From Macrocystis pyrifera (lineage: Eukaryota; Sar; Phaeophyceae; Laminariales; Laminariaceae): a stretch of 64,000 nt of DNA. The stretch lies in contig JASSKH010000029.1 in the NCBI GenBank assembly GCA_031763025.1, positions 7,033,263 to 7,097,262 of the forward strand, given 5' to 3'. This document shows positions 44,051-51,504 of this stretch, one piece after another. Position numbers and translations under genes: made by a program. Below the pieces are notes generated by a model. It had not been told where the DNA came from, did not search any database, and saw only the letters and a list, made by a program, of their open reading frames with translations. Every line of letters starts with the position of its first letter. The stretch's first letter is position 1.

Positions 44051-44424
44051 AGGAGCAGGAGCAGGAGCAGGGTCGGGGATGCGCCAACACCAGCGGCGAA
44101 GGAGGCGCTTTATCCGGTGTTGTCGAGGGGAAGGGGGGAGCTATCGACAGCGATGGCGATGTCGGTGATAGTGGTGGTGGTGATATCGATGGTGGCAGCG
44201 ATATTGGTGATGGCGGGATTTCGACGAGGACACTAGAGAGGAGGGTGGCCGCGGCGAGGGTGCGACTCGAGGAGAAGGCGATGGTCGCGGAAGCCGTCGA
44301 GGCCCTCGAAGCGTCGCTGAAGGAGTTGCAGCTGGCGGTGTCTGCGGGGGGGGTGCGGTTGGGTTCGTTCCGACCCCTGGACAGCAGCAGCAGCAGCAGC
44401 AGCAGTAGTAGCACTGCCCGGTGA
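31844..44424 (+). CDS. SET-domain protein lysine/histidine methyltransferase, SETD3 / Rubisco-LSMT class (ten exons)
   Basis: Exons 31844-32056, 32980-33045, 33765-33832, 35342-35465, 38550-38627, 39349-39477, 41404-41594, 42628-42788, 43541-43617 and 43852-44424 total 1680 nt, giving 559 aa with consistent phases. The family transfers methyl from S-adenosylmethionine to Lys (Rubisco LSMT) or to actin His (SETD3); the substrate here cannot be told from sequence. Landmarks: GDVVMSIPTSL near residue 60; 'GGESFWKEYLR' then LPDDVDTPLRW; 'DYLWAMSSIWSRAF' at 184; the AdoMet-site NH in 'NAANHDP' (222-223); 'QFYLLYGRYSNAKLLYSYGF' near 274-293; the substrate-binding C-terminal domain from about 300, including 'SPRNEAAALGALLAGL'. 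A 16-Gln run (about 419-434) and an acidic Gly/Asp-rich stretch interrupt that domain. The start ATG (AGGATGG) is preceded by an in-frame open stretch, so an upstream start is possible. No transit peptide is obvious. Confidence 0.9.
32630..32962 (-). repeat. GGGACGGGATGGGAC-type satellite
   Basis: Imperfect (CCCGTCCCATC)n filling most of SET intron 1. Open frames across it are Arg/Gly/Asp-rich artefacts. Confidence 0.85.
32980..33045 (+). CDS. SET gene exon 2
   Basis: 22 codons, acceptor GTGCAG|GCG, donor GATGAG|GTACGA. Encodes AVRSELGTVLETNPELMGTP and DE. Confidence 0.78.
33608..33745 (+). repeat. (ACCAACACC)n tract before SET exon 3
   Basis: C/A-rich repeat ending 20 nt before the exon 3 acceptor. 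Confidence 0.8.
33765..33832 (+). CDS. SET gene exon 3
   Basis: 68 nt, acceptor GACAG|GTG, donor CTCAG|GTAATA, phase 2. Encodes VLALHLMSERRKGGESFWKE and YL. Confidence 0.9.
34239..34427 (+). mobile_element. poly(C)-tailed SINE, 3' fragment
   Basis: 'aggatgcaggtcaccctcct' through 'catgatgatgagtacaccgc' and a C run, in SET intron 3. Confidence 0.8.
34428..34992 (+). mobile_element. poly(C)-tailed SINE, full length
   Basis: Begins 'tatattataccagg'-type head (34428-34445) in the C tail of the previous copy. It has the complete interior and ends 'gataatgagtacacccc' at about 34956, plus a small repeated 3'-end piece. Confidence 0.85.
35342..35465 (+). CDS. SET gene exon 4
   Basis: 124 nt, acceptor TTGCAG|A, donor GCCCAG|GTGTGG. 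Encodes TLPDDVDTPLRWIVEVDPEE and ESSHLLDGTMVGILTRMMHA plus Q. Confidence 0.9.
35552..35702 (+). mobile_element. poly(C)-tailed SINE, 3' fragment
   Basis: 'gcttggtgcaagcaatgtct' through 'gagatcgagtac' and 'tatccagtacaccccccc'. Confidence 0.75.
35703..36230 (+). mobile_element. poly(C)-tailed SINE, full length
   Basis: Begins 'catatatatatatgggttgg' in the C tail of the previous fragment, includes a 22-T run, and ends 'gataatgagtacaccacccc'. It separates SET exon 4 from its first echo unit. Confidence 0.85.
36237..36560 (+). repeat. splice-edge echo array of SET exon 4
   Basis: Two diverged copies of the exon 4 end plus donor and about 80 nt of intron. Unit 2 is 36237-36378 (junction GCCCAG|GTGTGG at 36304/36305). 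Unit 3 is 36391-36560 (junction GCACAG|GTGTGG at 36466/36467). Unit 3 reads LEASHVLDGPIVGVLKRMML + AQ against the exon ESSHLLDGTMVGILTRMMHA + Q. Unit 2 has one indel. All three units continue with a related 'ccccggggacg' intron stretch into a C run. Confidence 0.88.
36561..37247. other. SET intron 4, no recognised element
   Basis: Short A runs near 36990-37035; nothing else supported. The start (36580-36640) may be a decayed fourth echo unit. Confidence 0.35.
37248..37356. mobile_element. MITE-C copy
   Basis: 'cccttcttaagacagcagtc' left arm and 'gggactgcagtcctaaaaga' right arm. Confidence 0.75.
37617..37635 (+). repeat. poly(G) tract
   Basis: About 18 G after a GCGC run. A second G tract (about 26 nt) lies at 37850-37875. 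Confidence 0.8.
37950..38345 (+). repeat. GGTGGT/GTTGTT-rich tract in SET intron 4
   Basis: Imperfect (GGTGGTGTT)n, similar in type to 14216-14662. Confidence 0.7.
38550..38627 (+). CDS. SET gene exon 5
   Basis: 26 codons, acceptor GGCAG|GTA, donor TTTCAG|GTGCCA. Encodes VVKDWEEVHLPLIDAHPEVL and GGIRFQ. Confidence 0.9.
38690..38905 (+). repeat. GTGTGTGCGT-type microsatellite
   Basis: Imperfect TG/CG repeat in SET intron 5. Confidence 0.65.
39262..39325 (+). mobile_element. poly(C)-tailed SINE, 3'-end fragment
   Basis: 'cattgtacggatgcgagggt' and 'catacgacatgagtacaccc'. Confidence 0.6.
39349..39477 (+). CDS. SET gene exon 6 (NHxP region)
   Basis: 43 codons, acceptor GCACAG|GAC, donor CCCTCG|GTGCGG. 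Contains DYLWAMSSIWSRAF and MVPVVNAANHDPS, the AdoMet-binding core. The donor is chosen because it keeps phase 0 into exon 7; it is weak and could lie slightly elsewhere. Confidence 0.85.
39498..39610. mobile_element. probable decayed MITE-C
   Basis: 'gagtcccttcaaaactta' at one side and 'ttttgaaaagggttaagg' at the other, with 'tacttggaattgg' inside and a T run. Confidence 0.35.
39729..39944 (+). mobile_element. MITE-A copy (outer), split by another MITE-A
   Basis: The left part ends 'cctgtttttac' at 39797 and the right part resumes 'ccaatatttgatcctg' after the inner copy. Confidence 0.88.
39798..39906 (-). mobile_element. MITE-A copy (inner)
   Basis: Complete copy with TA on both sides, inserted into the TTTTTAC-TA site of the outer copy. 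Orientation is opposite to the outer copy. Confidence 0.9.
40308..40862. mobile_element. foldback element with TIRs of about 150 bp
   Basis: The left arm (about 40308-40470) and right arm (about 40700-40862) are inverted repeats of each other, e.g. 'gttggaaattggtctttctc' against 'gagaaagaccaattttcagc'. The interior is rich in GATCC/GATCG words. No transposase is visible; the long arms suggest a Mutator-like or foldback non-autonomous element. Confidence 0.75.
41180..41353 (+). repeat. (ACCAACACC)n / (CACCAC)n tract before SET exon 7
   Basis: C/A-rich repeat ending about 50 nt upstream of the acceptor. Confidence 0.8.
41404..41594 (+). CDS. SET gene exon 7
   Basis: 191 nt, acceptor ACACCAG|GCG, phase 2 at the end. 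The 3' junction TTTACAG|GCAAGG has no usable GT; a GC donor restores the motif SNAKLLY + S + YGF across the junction. Encodes AAGSLSEMIQFHAEGG, a Gly run, and 'AREQFYLLYGRYSNAKLLY'. Confidence 0.82.
41610..41800 (-). mobile_element. poly(C)-tailed SINE, 3' fragments
   Basis: Two reverse-oriented 3' ends, 41612-41656 and 41657-41800, each beginning with a 'gtactcgat' word after a G run. Confidence 0.7.
42018..42103 (+). mobile_element. LINE extreme 3' fragment
   Basis: 'gtctcgaaagggatgcgtag' and 'gcgagtaacgaacgagcact' followed by an 18-C tract. Confidence 0.7.
42440..42595 (+). repeat. CCCCT-rich pyrimidine tract
   Basis: Imperfect (CCCCTCCCCT)n directly upstream of SET exon 8; likely part of its pyrimidine tract. 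Confidence 0.7.
42628..42788 (+). CDS. SET gene exon 8
   Basis: 161 nt, acceptor GAGCAG|C, donor GCCGGAG|GTTGGT, phase 1. Encodes YGFVLPGNPYGCLDYWIRVP, closing the SET domain, and the start of the C-terminal domain (QALLDDHELTATQAYDFSGT). Confidence 0.88.
42855..43312 (+). repeat. (GGTTT)n-type satellite
   Basis: About 450 bp of imperfect GGTTTGGTTCGGT in SET intron 8. The opposite strand reads as Asn/Gln/Pro/Thr repeats, which is an artefact. Confidence 0.88.
43388..43430 (+). repeat. (CCTT)n microsatellite
   Basis: About ten CCTT units in SET intron 8. Confidence 0.85.
43541..43617 (+). CDS. SET gene exon 9
   Basis: 77 nt, acceptor CCGCAG|GT, donor GAGAAC|GTGAGT. Encodes WVSPALLATARVAQLNASER and PAAEN. 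Confidence 0.85.
43852..44424 (+). CDS. SET gene exon 10 and stop
   Basis: 190 codons + TGA, acceptor TTTGCAG|GCG after a CCAACA repeat. Encodes AFQGEMVSPRNEAAALGALL, a poly-Gln run (CAG repeat, 43997-44045), an Asp/Gly-rich linker, a coiled-coil-like 'RVAAARVRLEEKAMVAEAVE' helix and a poly-Ser tail. Confidence 0.9.
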
Positions 44425-44454
44425 TGGGCTCTATCGTGTTTTTCTGTGGGTCGG

Positions 44455-44595
44455 TAGGTTGGTCGGTCTGTCTGTGGGTCTGTTGGTTCGGTCGGTATGA
44501 CTGTTGGTTTGGTCGGTCTGTCTGTGGGTCTGTTGGTTCGGTCGGTATGTCTGTTGGTTTAGTCGGTATGTTTGTGGGTCTGTTGGTTTTGGTGA
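44455..44595 (+). repeat. minisatellite, GGTCGGTCTGTCTGTGGGTC-type
   Basis: Units of about 56 bp, two and a half copies, just downstream of the SET stop codon (probable 3' UTR). Confidence 0.7.
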
Positions 44596-44599
44596 GCCG

Positions 44600-45546
44600 A
44601 GGCTCACGCCACGTCTTGTTCAGTAAGTACACGTATATGTTTGACTCGGTGTTCTAAGTAAGCGTTGGTTCTAAAACGAACGCATAGAAGAAGAAATCAA
44701 AAACGATTCGTAAGCGAAAATCACGATTGGTTGGCTTAATTTTCGAAATACAGGGCGGTTGGTTTGTCGGTCTCCCTCTCGGTGGGCCTGTTACCCGGCA
44801 GGTGCTCAGTGTCCACACCGTGTCTTGTTCTTCGTATTATATAAGCGTCATTTCTTCTAGCGAACGCAAAAGAAAAAATCACGATTCGCGACAAAAAAAA
44901 AACAAGCGATTCTTGAGATTTTCGAATTGCGTCACGTTTGAAAAAAACAAAATTGGTCAACTTTTTTTTTTGTGACGACAAATCTTGAAAATCAGTATTT
45001 TTTTTTTTTAATTCATATTCTTCTTGTTGTGCCTGGTATGGAACAATGAAATATTTATGGTAGCATTATCTTCGTTTCCAGATTTTCAAGTTTCCGAAGT
45101 CGTGGAACGGGGGGGCGAAATAATCGGACACCTTTGACGCAGAATGAATGTCAGGGGGTCAGGGGCCATCGGCTCCGGTGACGGTCAAAACAGAGCAGAC
45201 GCCGGGGACAGCTCGACCGGAGTGCCGGTTGCTCCTTCCTTACCTCGCCCCCTTTTCCCCTTCCCTGCCCCCCCCCTCCAACCCCCCCCCCCCCCCCCCC
45301 CCCGTCCAAAACGGAAAAACAGTGAAAATTATGGGGGAAAGACGTTGGAAAACAAAAGACTAAAATTGAAGATAGACGCCGACATAAAAAGAAGGCAAAA
45401 TATGACAAAAAAAGAAAACGAAAAACCGCAGCGGTAGAACGATAGCGGAGACGAAAGCATGTACCACGTATCAAGAAGGGGAACAAATAAGGAGAAGCAA
45501 AGATGGTCCTGCGAGACGTGAAAAAAAAAGCGACCGTACATTTTGC
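44600..45546. other. region between the SET gene and MITE-A, no gene recognised
   Basis: Two blocks look related ('tggttggctt..gggcctgtt' and 'gaacgca.agaag'), near 44655-44735 and 44840-44900. A C tract is at 45280-45303. I see no exon. Confidence 0.4.
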
Positions 45547-45655
45547 TATTACGGGGGACCATAGTTGATAGGACCTACGGTACACACAAACACCCATATA
45601 TTTCCATATTTTTACTAACAAAATTTGGTCCTATTTACTATGGCCCCCCGTAACA
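45547..45655 (+). mobile_element. MITE-A copy
   Basis: TATTACGGGGGACCATAG left end and GGCCCCCCGTAAC right end. Confidence 0.85.
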
Positions 45656-46232
45656 GTGGTGCTAACAGCAGGACTCGAAGCATGACTTTATAAAAGTAGA
45701 ATACAGTACCTCCGCCTGCGCTATTATTATCTGTGCCGCCATTACTACTAACAATGCCTCTTTCTGTGCAAACACCTCCCACAAACGACACATACTAACC
45801 AATGGTAGAGAGGTGCACCCTTTTTTTTTTCTGAGGTTCCTTTTTTTAGGAGCTCTAAACCTCACCCGGGAAAAAAAAACAAAACGAAACAAACTCGAAA
45901 AAATAAAAGTGCAATGAATGGTTGATGAAGAATCCCTTGCTGGCCTATTATTGCAGGTGTGCAACTACCAATATCGCCAGATCACCACCAACAACAACAA
46001 CAACAACAAAAGGAAAGAGCGCTCCGACGATTTTGGGTTGAGGAGCCCCCGGCCCGTCAAGTCAGAAAATGTTATATAGCCAAAAAAAACTGCTATCCCT
46101 ACTTTCTATCGTCTCACGCGTCATACAAAAGAAACGCCAATTATTCAAGCAAGAGTGTTTTGGTTTTTAAAAAAATGTGCAGGGGGTGAGACGACGGGGG
46201 CATGGGGGACCCCAGACCCCAGACAAGCAGGT
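45656..46232. other. no gene recognised
   Basis: A short (CAACAA)n block lies at 45982-46008. 'gacgattttgggttgaggag' (46027) matches a piece of repeat R. Confidence 0.35.
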
Positions 46233-46236
46233 ATTA

Positions 46237-46323
46237 TCAACCATTCGGGACCTCAGTCCCGTTTTCGGGGACAGACAAGCAGGTATTATCCCCAAACGGC
46301 GGGGACTGCGGTCCTAAAAAAAA
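46237..46323. mobile_element. MITE-C copy
   Basis: 'gggacctcagtcccgttttc' and 'cggggactgcggtcctaaaa' arms. A 16-nt word (acaagcaggtattatc) is present both just outside and inside the element. Confidence 0.7.
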
Positions 46324-46433
46324 ATAACAGAGACTTATCTATAATAAACCCGTACAGGCAGTCGTGCGTACGCGCTATCCAAGTATTACACGCAGCTTTA
46401 CAAAGGCGAGCTTCAACGAACTCCTCGATCTCA

Positions 46434-46676
46434 GGCTCGTTCTCATCGGGGAGCTTCTTTTTTTTTTCCATAATTTTTGGAAAAAAATAGTTGGAGATAT
46501 GTATCAAGATACAGAGGCGTTCCGTCACTATTCGTGAAATTCTCCACAAGCAAAAAAATCAGGAAAGTTAAAAGTTCACATATTCGGGAAAAAAAAAACC
46601 CAGGAAAATCTGGAAGACTGAAAAATTGCGCAAAAAAAATTGGAAATTATGGGAAAAAAAAGTTCTCCGATAAGAA
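46434..46676. mobile_element. inverted-repeat element E, second copy
   Basis: Ends 'ctcatcggggagcttctttt' and 'gggaaaaaaaagttctccga'. The interior is shared with 21735-21960. Confidence 0.7.
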
Positions 46677-47569
46677 TGACCCTCACTCACTGCTGCTTGT
46701 TTTTTTTTCAATTTTATAAAAATAAAATGTACCAGGTAGGTCCTGACCCGCCGTTCCGAGGTATTAATAGTACAGACCCAATCCAGGAAAACTGCCCTAC
46801 CCTGGCACCGCTGTACGAGATCATGCACATGAATACGGGTCCCACCCAGGAGCACGAGCTACAGATAGATCAGGGATCTATCTGCCCCTGGAAGATCTAG
46901 ATCATCCATTGATCTGTACATGACCTGTACATGATCTGTTGATATGTCCGAGCTGTGAATCCCTTGCACTACATACTTTGAAAAAAAAAAAAAAAAATAC
47001 ATCCGATACTATTTCCCAAGAGTTTTTTCCCCTCAAAAAAAAAAAGTGGGAGCGGTTTTCAAGAGGGTCATCGACACATACGTGTAGGGTATAAAAACGC
47101 GTAGTAAAATATTAATATAGCGCCGCCCACCCTCGTTTTTTTCTTCTTCTCTAAACGAAAACAGAGACCACGCCCCGCAGAGAGAGAGCAAGCGAGCGAG
47201 CGAGCGAATCATGCGCGCCACATCACAAAAAAAAAAAACAGGAAGCACCAAAGCACCAAACATACACGAACAAACAAAACACCAGGCGAAACAAAGCGGA
47301 AAAAAAAAAAAAAAAAAAAGCGACTCTAAAATACCAGGCCTTCCTGTTGGATGGGGAAGGTCCTCACGCGGGAGCAAGCGATCTCGCCCAGTTCCGCAGG
47401 CAAGTTCGAGATGGGATGGAAAGGAACCGAACGGGGTGGGATGGGACGGGACGGGACTGGATGAACGAAGCGGACCGTTCCGCTTCTGCTCCGCACCACG
47501 GGGGCTCCGTCTCACGCTCAACCTCATGCTCAGCCCCACTCCCCCCCCCCCCCCCCTATAGCATGTCTA
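46677..47569. other. no gene confidently recognised
   Basis: A possible plus-strand exon-like stretch at 47339-47396 (FLLDGEGPHAGASDLAQFR, then CGCAG|GCAAGT) is too short to assign. A GGGATGGGAC word cluster is near 47430-47460. Confidence 0.35.
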
Positions 47570-47572
47570 GCT

Positions 47573-47648
47573 AGCGCTTCTAGCTCGCTGTCTAGCACAT
47601 CGTCCAAAGCGCTCCAGATCGAAGCCTACGGCCATAGCCTTTTCTGCA
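47573..47648 (-). CDS. possible terminal exon, minus strand
   Basis: After an acceptor-like TTTTTGCAG the minus strand reads KAMAVGFDLERFGRCARQRA and RSAS, then TAG. It would suit a last exon of the minus-strand gene. The acceptor motif TTTTTTGCAGAAAAGGC is repeated three times in a row upstream (47640-47705). No family match is recognised; it could be chance. Confidence 0.25.
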
Positions 47649-47705
47649 AAAAGAGGCTTTTTTCTGCAAAAAAAAAAATGCCTTTTCTGCAAAAAAGAAA
47701 TAGGA

Positions 47706-48660
47706 GCTGTTCCCCCCGCCCACCCACCCACCCAACCACGCACCCAGCAAGGAGTCGAACCAATAAAATATTGACGTGGTACGACTCCACGCGGTCATGT
47801 CACCCCACCCCTACCCTACCTTGCCTCACTTCACCCGCCCCTCTCAGCTCAACAGCGGCTCTCACTCCAACACGCAGAAAAAAACGCACCTCAGTCCAAA
47901 CTTGAGTATCACCACGCCCGCCACGGACAGTGTATTGCCCCCCCCCCCCCCCGAAAAATAACGCCTTCCCCTCAAAACGCCCTCGCCAATGCCCTCACTT
48001 TAGACCCTCCCCCCTCCCCTTGTCTCACCGGCCCAACACCCCTCCCCAAAATATATACGCACGACACGAACAATCGGACGAAACACCTAATCTTACGTAT
48101 AACAGGTACGGTTACGTCAGACCTGGAAGACTAACGGAACGCGGTTACATATTTCACACGAAGAAACGGCCTTAATTCTGATATAAAAGGAGGCGTTTTC
48201 TTCTCCCCTTCCACCCCCCTCATGGCGGGCTTCACCGGGCAGGGCCATAGTCCGGGCTCGGCCGGGGGGGGGGGGGGGGGGAAAGAGAGAGAAGAGAGAG
48301 AAACGCCACCTCTGGTATGCGTGCGGCCGGCCTGTTCTGTGGAACGTTCTCCGATATTCTTGGGGTTCGGGTCAGGGAGAGCAAAAAAAATACAACTCTT
48401 GTCGCTGAACATGAGGATCGTTTGGCCTGATTTTCACACAAACAATCGCTCATAGCCAGGGACAGAGTCGGAAAAAAGCACAGCACCGTTGGTTGGGGCA
48501 TATATAACAAAACCAAAAAAAGGTTCCTCTTAGCACATTTACCGTCCGTCCTGCCCAGAGGATTAAAAAAAGTGGGACAATAATATCGGCACGAGATCAA
48601 GTGCCAATTGACTGACTCACTTGGCTTCTTGGACGCAGCCGAAGAATGTGATTTTTAACT
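47706..48660. other. no gene recognised
   Basis: C- and G-tracts at 47938-47952 and 48264-48281. No exon supported. Confidence 0.35.
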
Positions 48661-48661
48661 C

Positions 48662-48722
48662 CCTTTAACCTCTTCAGCACCGCCTGTACCCACCTTTTTT
48701 AGGGATGAACTACTTGGGAGTA
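48662..48722. mobile_element. MITE-C fragment
   Basis: 'taacctcttcagcaccgcct' and 'gggatgaactacttgggagt' resemble the left arm and centre of MITE-C. Confidence 0.4.
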
Positions 48723-49290
48723 GTGTAGGATGGTATTCTCGGCGAGTGCAATGGTTCAAGCACCTCAGAGCTCGATCTCGACCCCCCCCCCCCTCCCCTC
48801 CATGCTACCCCCCCCAACCCCCCCCCCCCCCTCTCTTTCTCCCGGCTGCACTCCCCCTCCCGCTGGGAGGAACGAGCGGGGCAAGAACGACGCACGACAA
48901 TCTCACGAAGTTGTCCCTCCCCCCCCCCCCCCCCCGAAGCCAACAGTAAAAGCATTGCATAGCCAGCAATAACCACCGCGGAGATTGCACCTTCAACCAA
49001 TTGCACAAGAGCCCTACCCCCCGCCCGACTTCCCACCGCCCCGCTTCTCTCAACCGTCGCCCTTCGCCTCCAAAACAACAAAACACAAACCACACAGTCC
49101 CGCCGTCTCGCGTTCTCCAAGCTGTACGTAGCTAGCTAGCTCGCTCAAAATTTAGCCCGCTTGACGGCCCCCTCGACAAATGCTTCACCCGAAGATTCGC
49201 TCGGCTATGGCCTGCTTCGCTGGGCGGTCACGCTAGCGGCAAGGTTTCCAGGGCCGCTTGCTTGCGCGTTAGTCTGGTGGGTATGAGGTG
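48723..49290. other. no gene recognised; poly(C) clusters
   Basis: C tracts near 48781-48793, 48818-48831 and 48918-48935. A minus-strand hydrophobic stretch (EGAISAVVIAGYAMLLLLAS) at about 48945-49005 is isolated and unsupported. Confidence 0.35.
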
Positions 49291-49390
49291 ACAGGCCCGG
49301 GGGGGGGGGGGGGGGGGGGGGGGGGTTTAATGAGGGCGTGCCGTGGGGGGGGGGGGGTTAATGAGGGCGTGCGTGAGGGGGGGGGGGGTA
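49291..49390 (+). repeat. repeated unit with poly(G)
   Basis: A G tract of about 36 nt, then 'ttaatgagggcgtgc' + G tract, repeated. Units are G-tract plus a 15-20 bp spacer. Confidence 0.8.
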
Positions 49391-49554
49391 ACGGATAAAA
49401 CGGGAAAAGGGGTGGGGAGAGGGTCTAGAGACGAAGACAGGCCCTAAACCCATTGTATATACTGCATAAAATAGTCCCATACCAGGTACGTAAGTACTGA
49501 CTCGAGTTGAACGGCCACAAGAAAGGAAGGTGCACTCACATACGGTCCATGGTC

Positions 49555-49925
49555 GACAATTTAACTCCAGGTTAACAAGCTAACCCCAGACTCACAAGGT
49601 AAACCCACGTTCACAAGTTAACCACCGGTTTATCAAGTCAACCCCACGTTCACAAGATAACCACTGGTTTATCAAGTCAACCCCACGTCCACAAGTTTAA
49701 CCACTGGTTATCAGGTCAGGTTAACAAGTCAACTCCATTTCAACAAGTCAACCTCCGCTTAACTAGTCAATCCCAGGTTTCAACACATTCAACCCCCCCC
49801 CAGAAAAAAAATAACCCCCGGTAATAAGTTAACTCCAGATGAACAACTCAACCCCAGTCTAGCAAGTCAGTCCCAGGTTTCACCGACTTATCACCCCAGC
49901 TCAACAAGTTTTTACCCCAGCCCCG
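49555..49925 (+). repeat. minisatellite, ACAAGTCAACCCCAGGTT-type
   Basis: About 18-22 bp imperfect units, roughly 17 copies. Confidence 0.85.
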
Positions 49926-50029
49926 AAAAAATGTTGGGAGTCAGTGTGGGATAAATTATTGTCACGATTCGCACAATATCGGTTCCAATTTTGCCTTTTT
50001 TCTTCACGAAAGGAGCCTGTTTGGGAGAG

Positions 50030-50200
50030 CTCTTCCCGGGTCGGGTTGAACCTCGCGGGTCAGGTCGGACCGGGTCCGGAAAGGGTGACCCGACCCAACC
50101 CGTGAGAGTTTAGTTGAAAATCTCCTGACCCGAACCGAACCGACCCGTGAAATCTCAAAAACTTCCTGACCCGACCAGCGGGTTTGGTCGTGAACCGCGC
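50030..50200. repeat. inverted GGGTC/GACCC repeat element
   Basis: 'gggtcgggttgaacctcgcg' on the left and 'ctgacccgaccag' on the right make inverted arms. Closely related to 58675-58930. Confidence 0.65.
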
Positions 50201-50244
50201 AACAAGTGGACAGGAACACAGGCCAGACACTACTATTCCGGTTT

Positions 50245-50353
50245 TATTACGGAGGGCCATAGTTAAAAGGACCTGCGGTACACAAAAAAATCTTCATATT
50301 TACCTATTTTTACTAACAATATTTGGTCCTATTTACTATGGTCCTCCGTAATA
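50245..50353 (+). mobile_element. MITE-A copy
   Basis: TATTACGGAGGGCCATAG left end and GGTCCTCCGTAATA right end. Confidence 0.85.
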
Positions 50354-50423
50354 GAACGATTAGGGGTTCAGGTTTATAGCGTAGGGGGTTTAGACAACCC
50401 CGCCCCCCTCCCCCTGCCATCGA

Positions 50424-50664
50424 TTGCAACTCCGCCTCGCAGGCGGTTCTTCTTAGTAGTAGGATGCAGCTCACCCTTCCTTCTCTCGCCCAAAACACCT
50501 CTCACGGCGTCTCATGCTACAGTAGGTTCGAGCAACGCCTGCCTGGTCGGTGAAAACCCGCCGTGCTCCGTCCCGGCATGGTAGGGATGCGAGGGTCTAT
50601 GGTCGTACGACTACATATGGCCATGCATAACATGGCATGAGTATACCCCCTCTCTCCCCCCCGA
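50424..50664 (+). mobile_element. poly(C)-tailed SINE, 3' half
   Basis: 'ctccgcctcgcaggcggttc' through 'catgagtataccccctctct'. Confidence 0.75.
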
Positions 50665-51179
50665 ATCCATGGCCAGACAAGCGGCAAATATCCTCGGATA
50701 TATTGGCCAGGTAGAAAACGGCCTTGTCTTCGCAATTGACTCACAAGCAAATTATCCAGATAAAAAAAGTAAAAAAAAAAACCCTTCATGAACGCTGATC
50801 CCTAAATACCTGCTGGTACCTTCCAAAAAAAAACAATGGGGACCCTAAAAACAGCACTGAACGCCCGACCTGTGGTTTTCTTCCGCAGGCTCGTGCTTAA
50901 AACTAGACGCTCTCCAGCGACTACGTGCATATACGTACGTGCATGAACAAAAAAACGGCCGAGAACAAAGGGGAATACCTGTACTACTTAACAAAGAAAA
51001 ACAATACAACGCACCTGGACCGTTCCCGAAGAAATGCCTTCCATATCCCGTGCGAACCCCGAGCAGTTCCAACCTCCCCCCCCTCCCTCTCCCCCCCCCC
51101 CCTCCCAACACCCACCCCGACCCCCACCCCCACCGTCGGGGGGGGGGAGGAGAATTAGTTGTCCCCGCCCTGACGGTGC

Positions 51180-51293
51180 GATCTGTTAACGCCCTCTTCG
51201 TGCCCGCCTCTGCCATCGCAGTCATCGCTGGCTTCGTCGCCCGTACGGTGGCTTCCTTCTGCTGAGAGGCAGTCATAGCCCCTCCTTGGGAGA

Positions 51294-51358
<65 letters not shown>

Positions 51359-51383
51359 AGCACGGGCTGAACTGCAGAGGGCG

Positions 51384-51444
<61 letters not shown>

Positions 51445-51504
51445 TGATCCGAAGCCGGGGAGAGAGTATTGCGCCGCGCGGGTTCGAGGGCTTCCAGGAG
51501 CGCT
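51180..51504 (-). CDS. minus-strand gene, exon G (poly-Gln)
   Basis: Acceptor CTCCCAG|AGC, phase 0 from exon F. Reads SAPGSPRTRAAQYSLPGFGS, a first poly-Gln run (CAG repeat 51381-51441), TPSAVQPVL, a second poly-Gln run, then VSQGGAMTASQQKEATVRAT. The frame stays open far beyond, but past about 51180 it becomes Gly/Arg/Trp-rich, so the real donor is probably near there. Confidence 0.6.
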
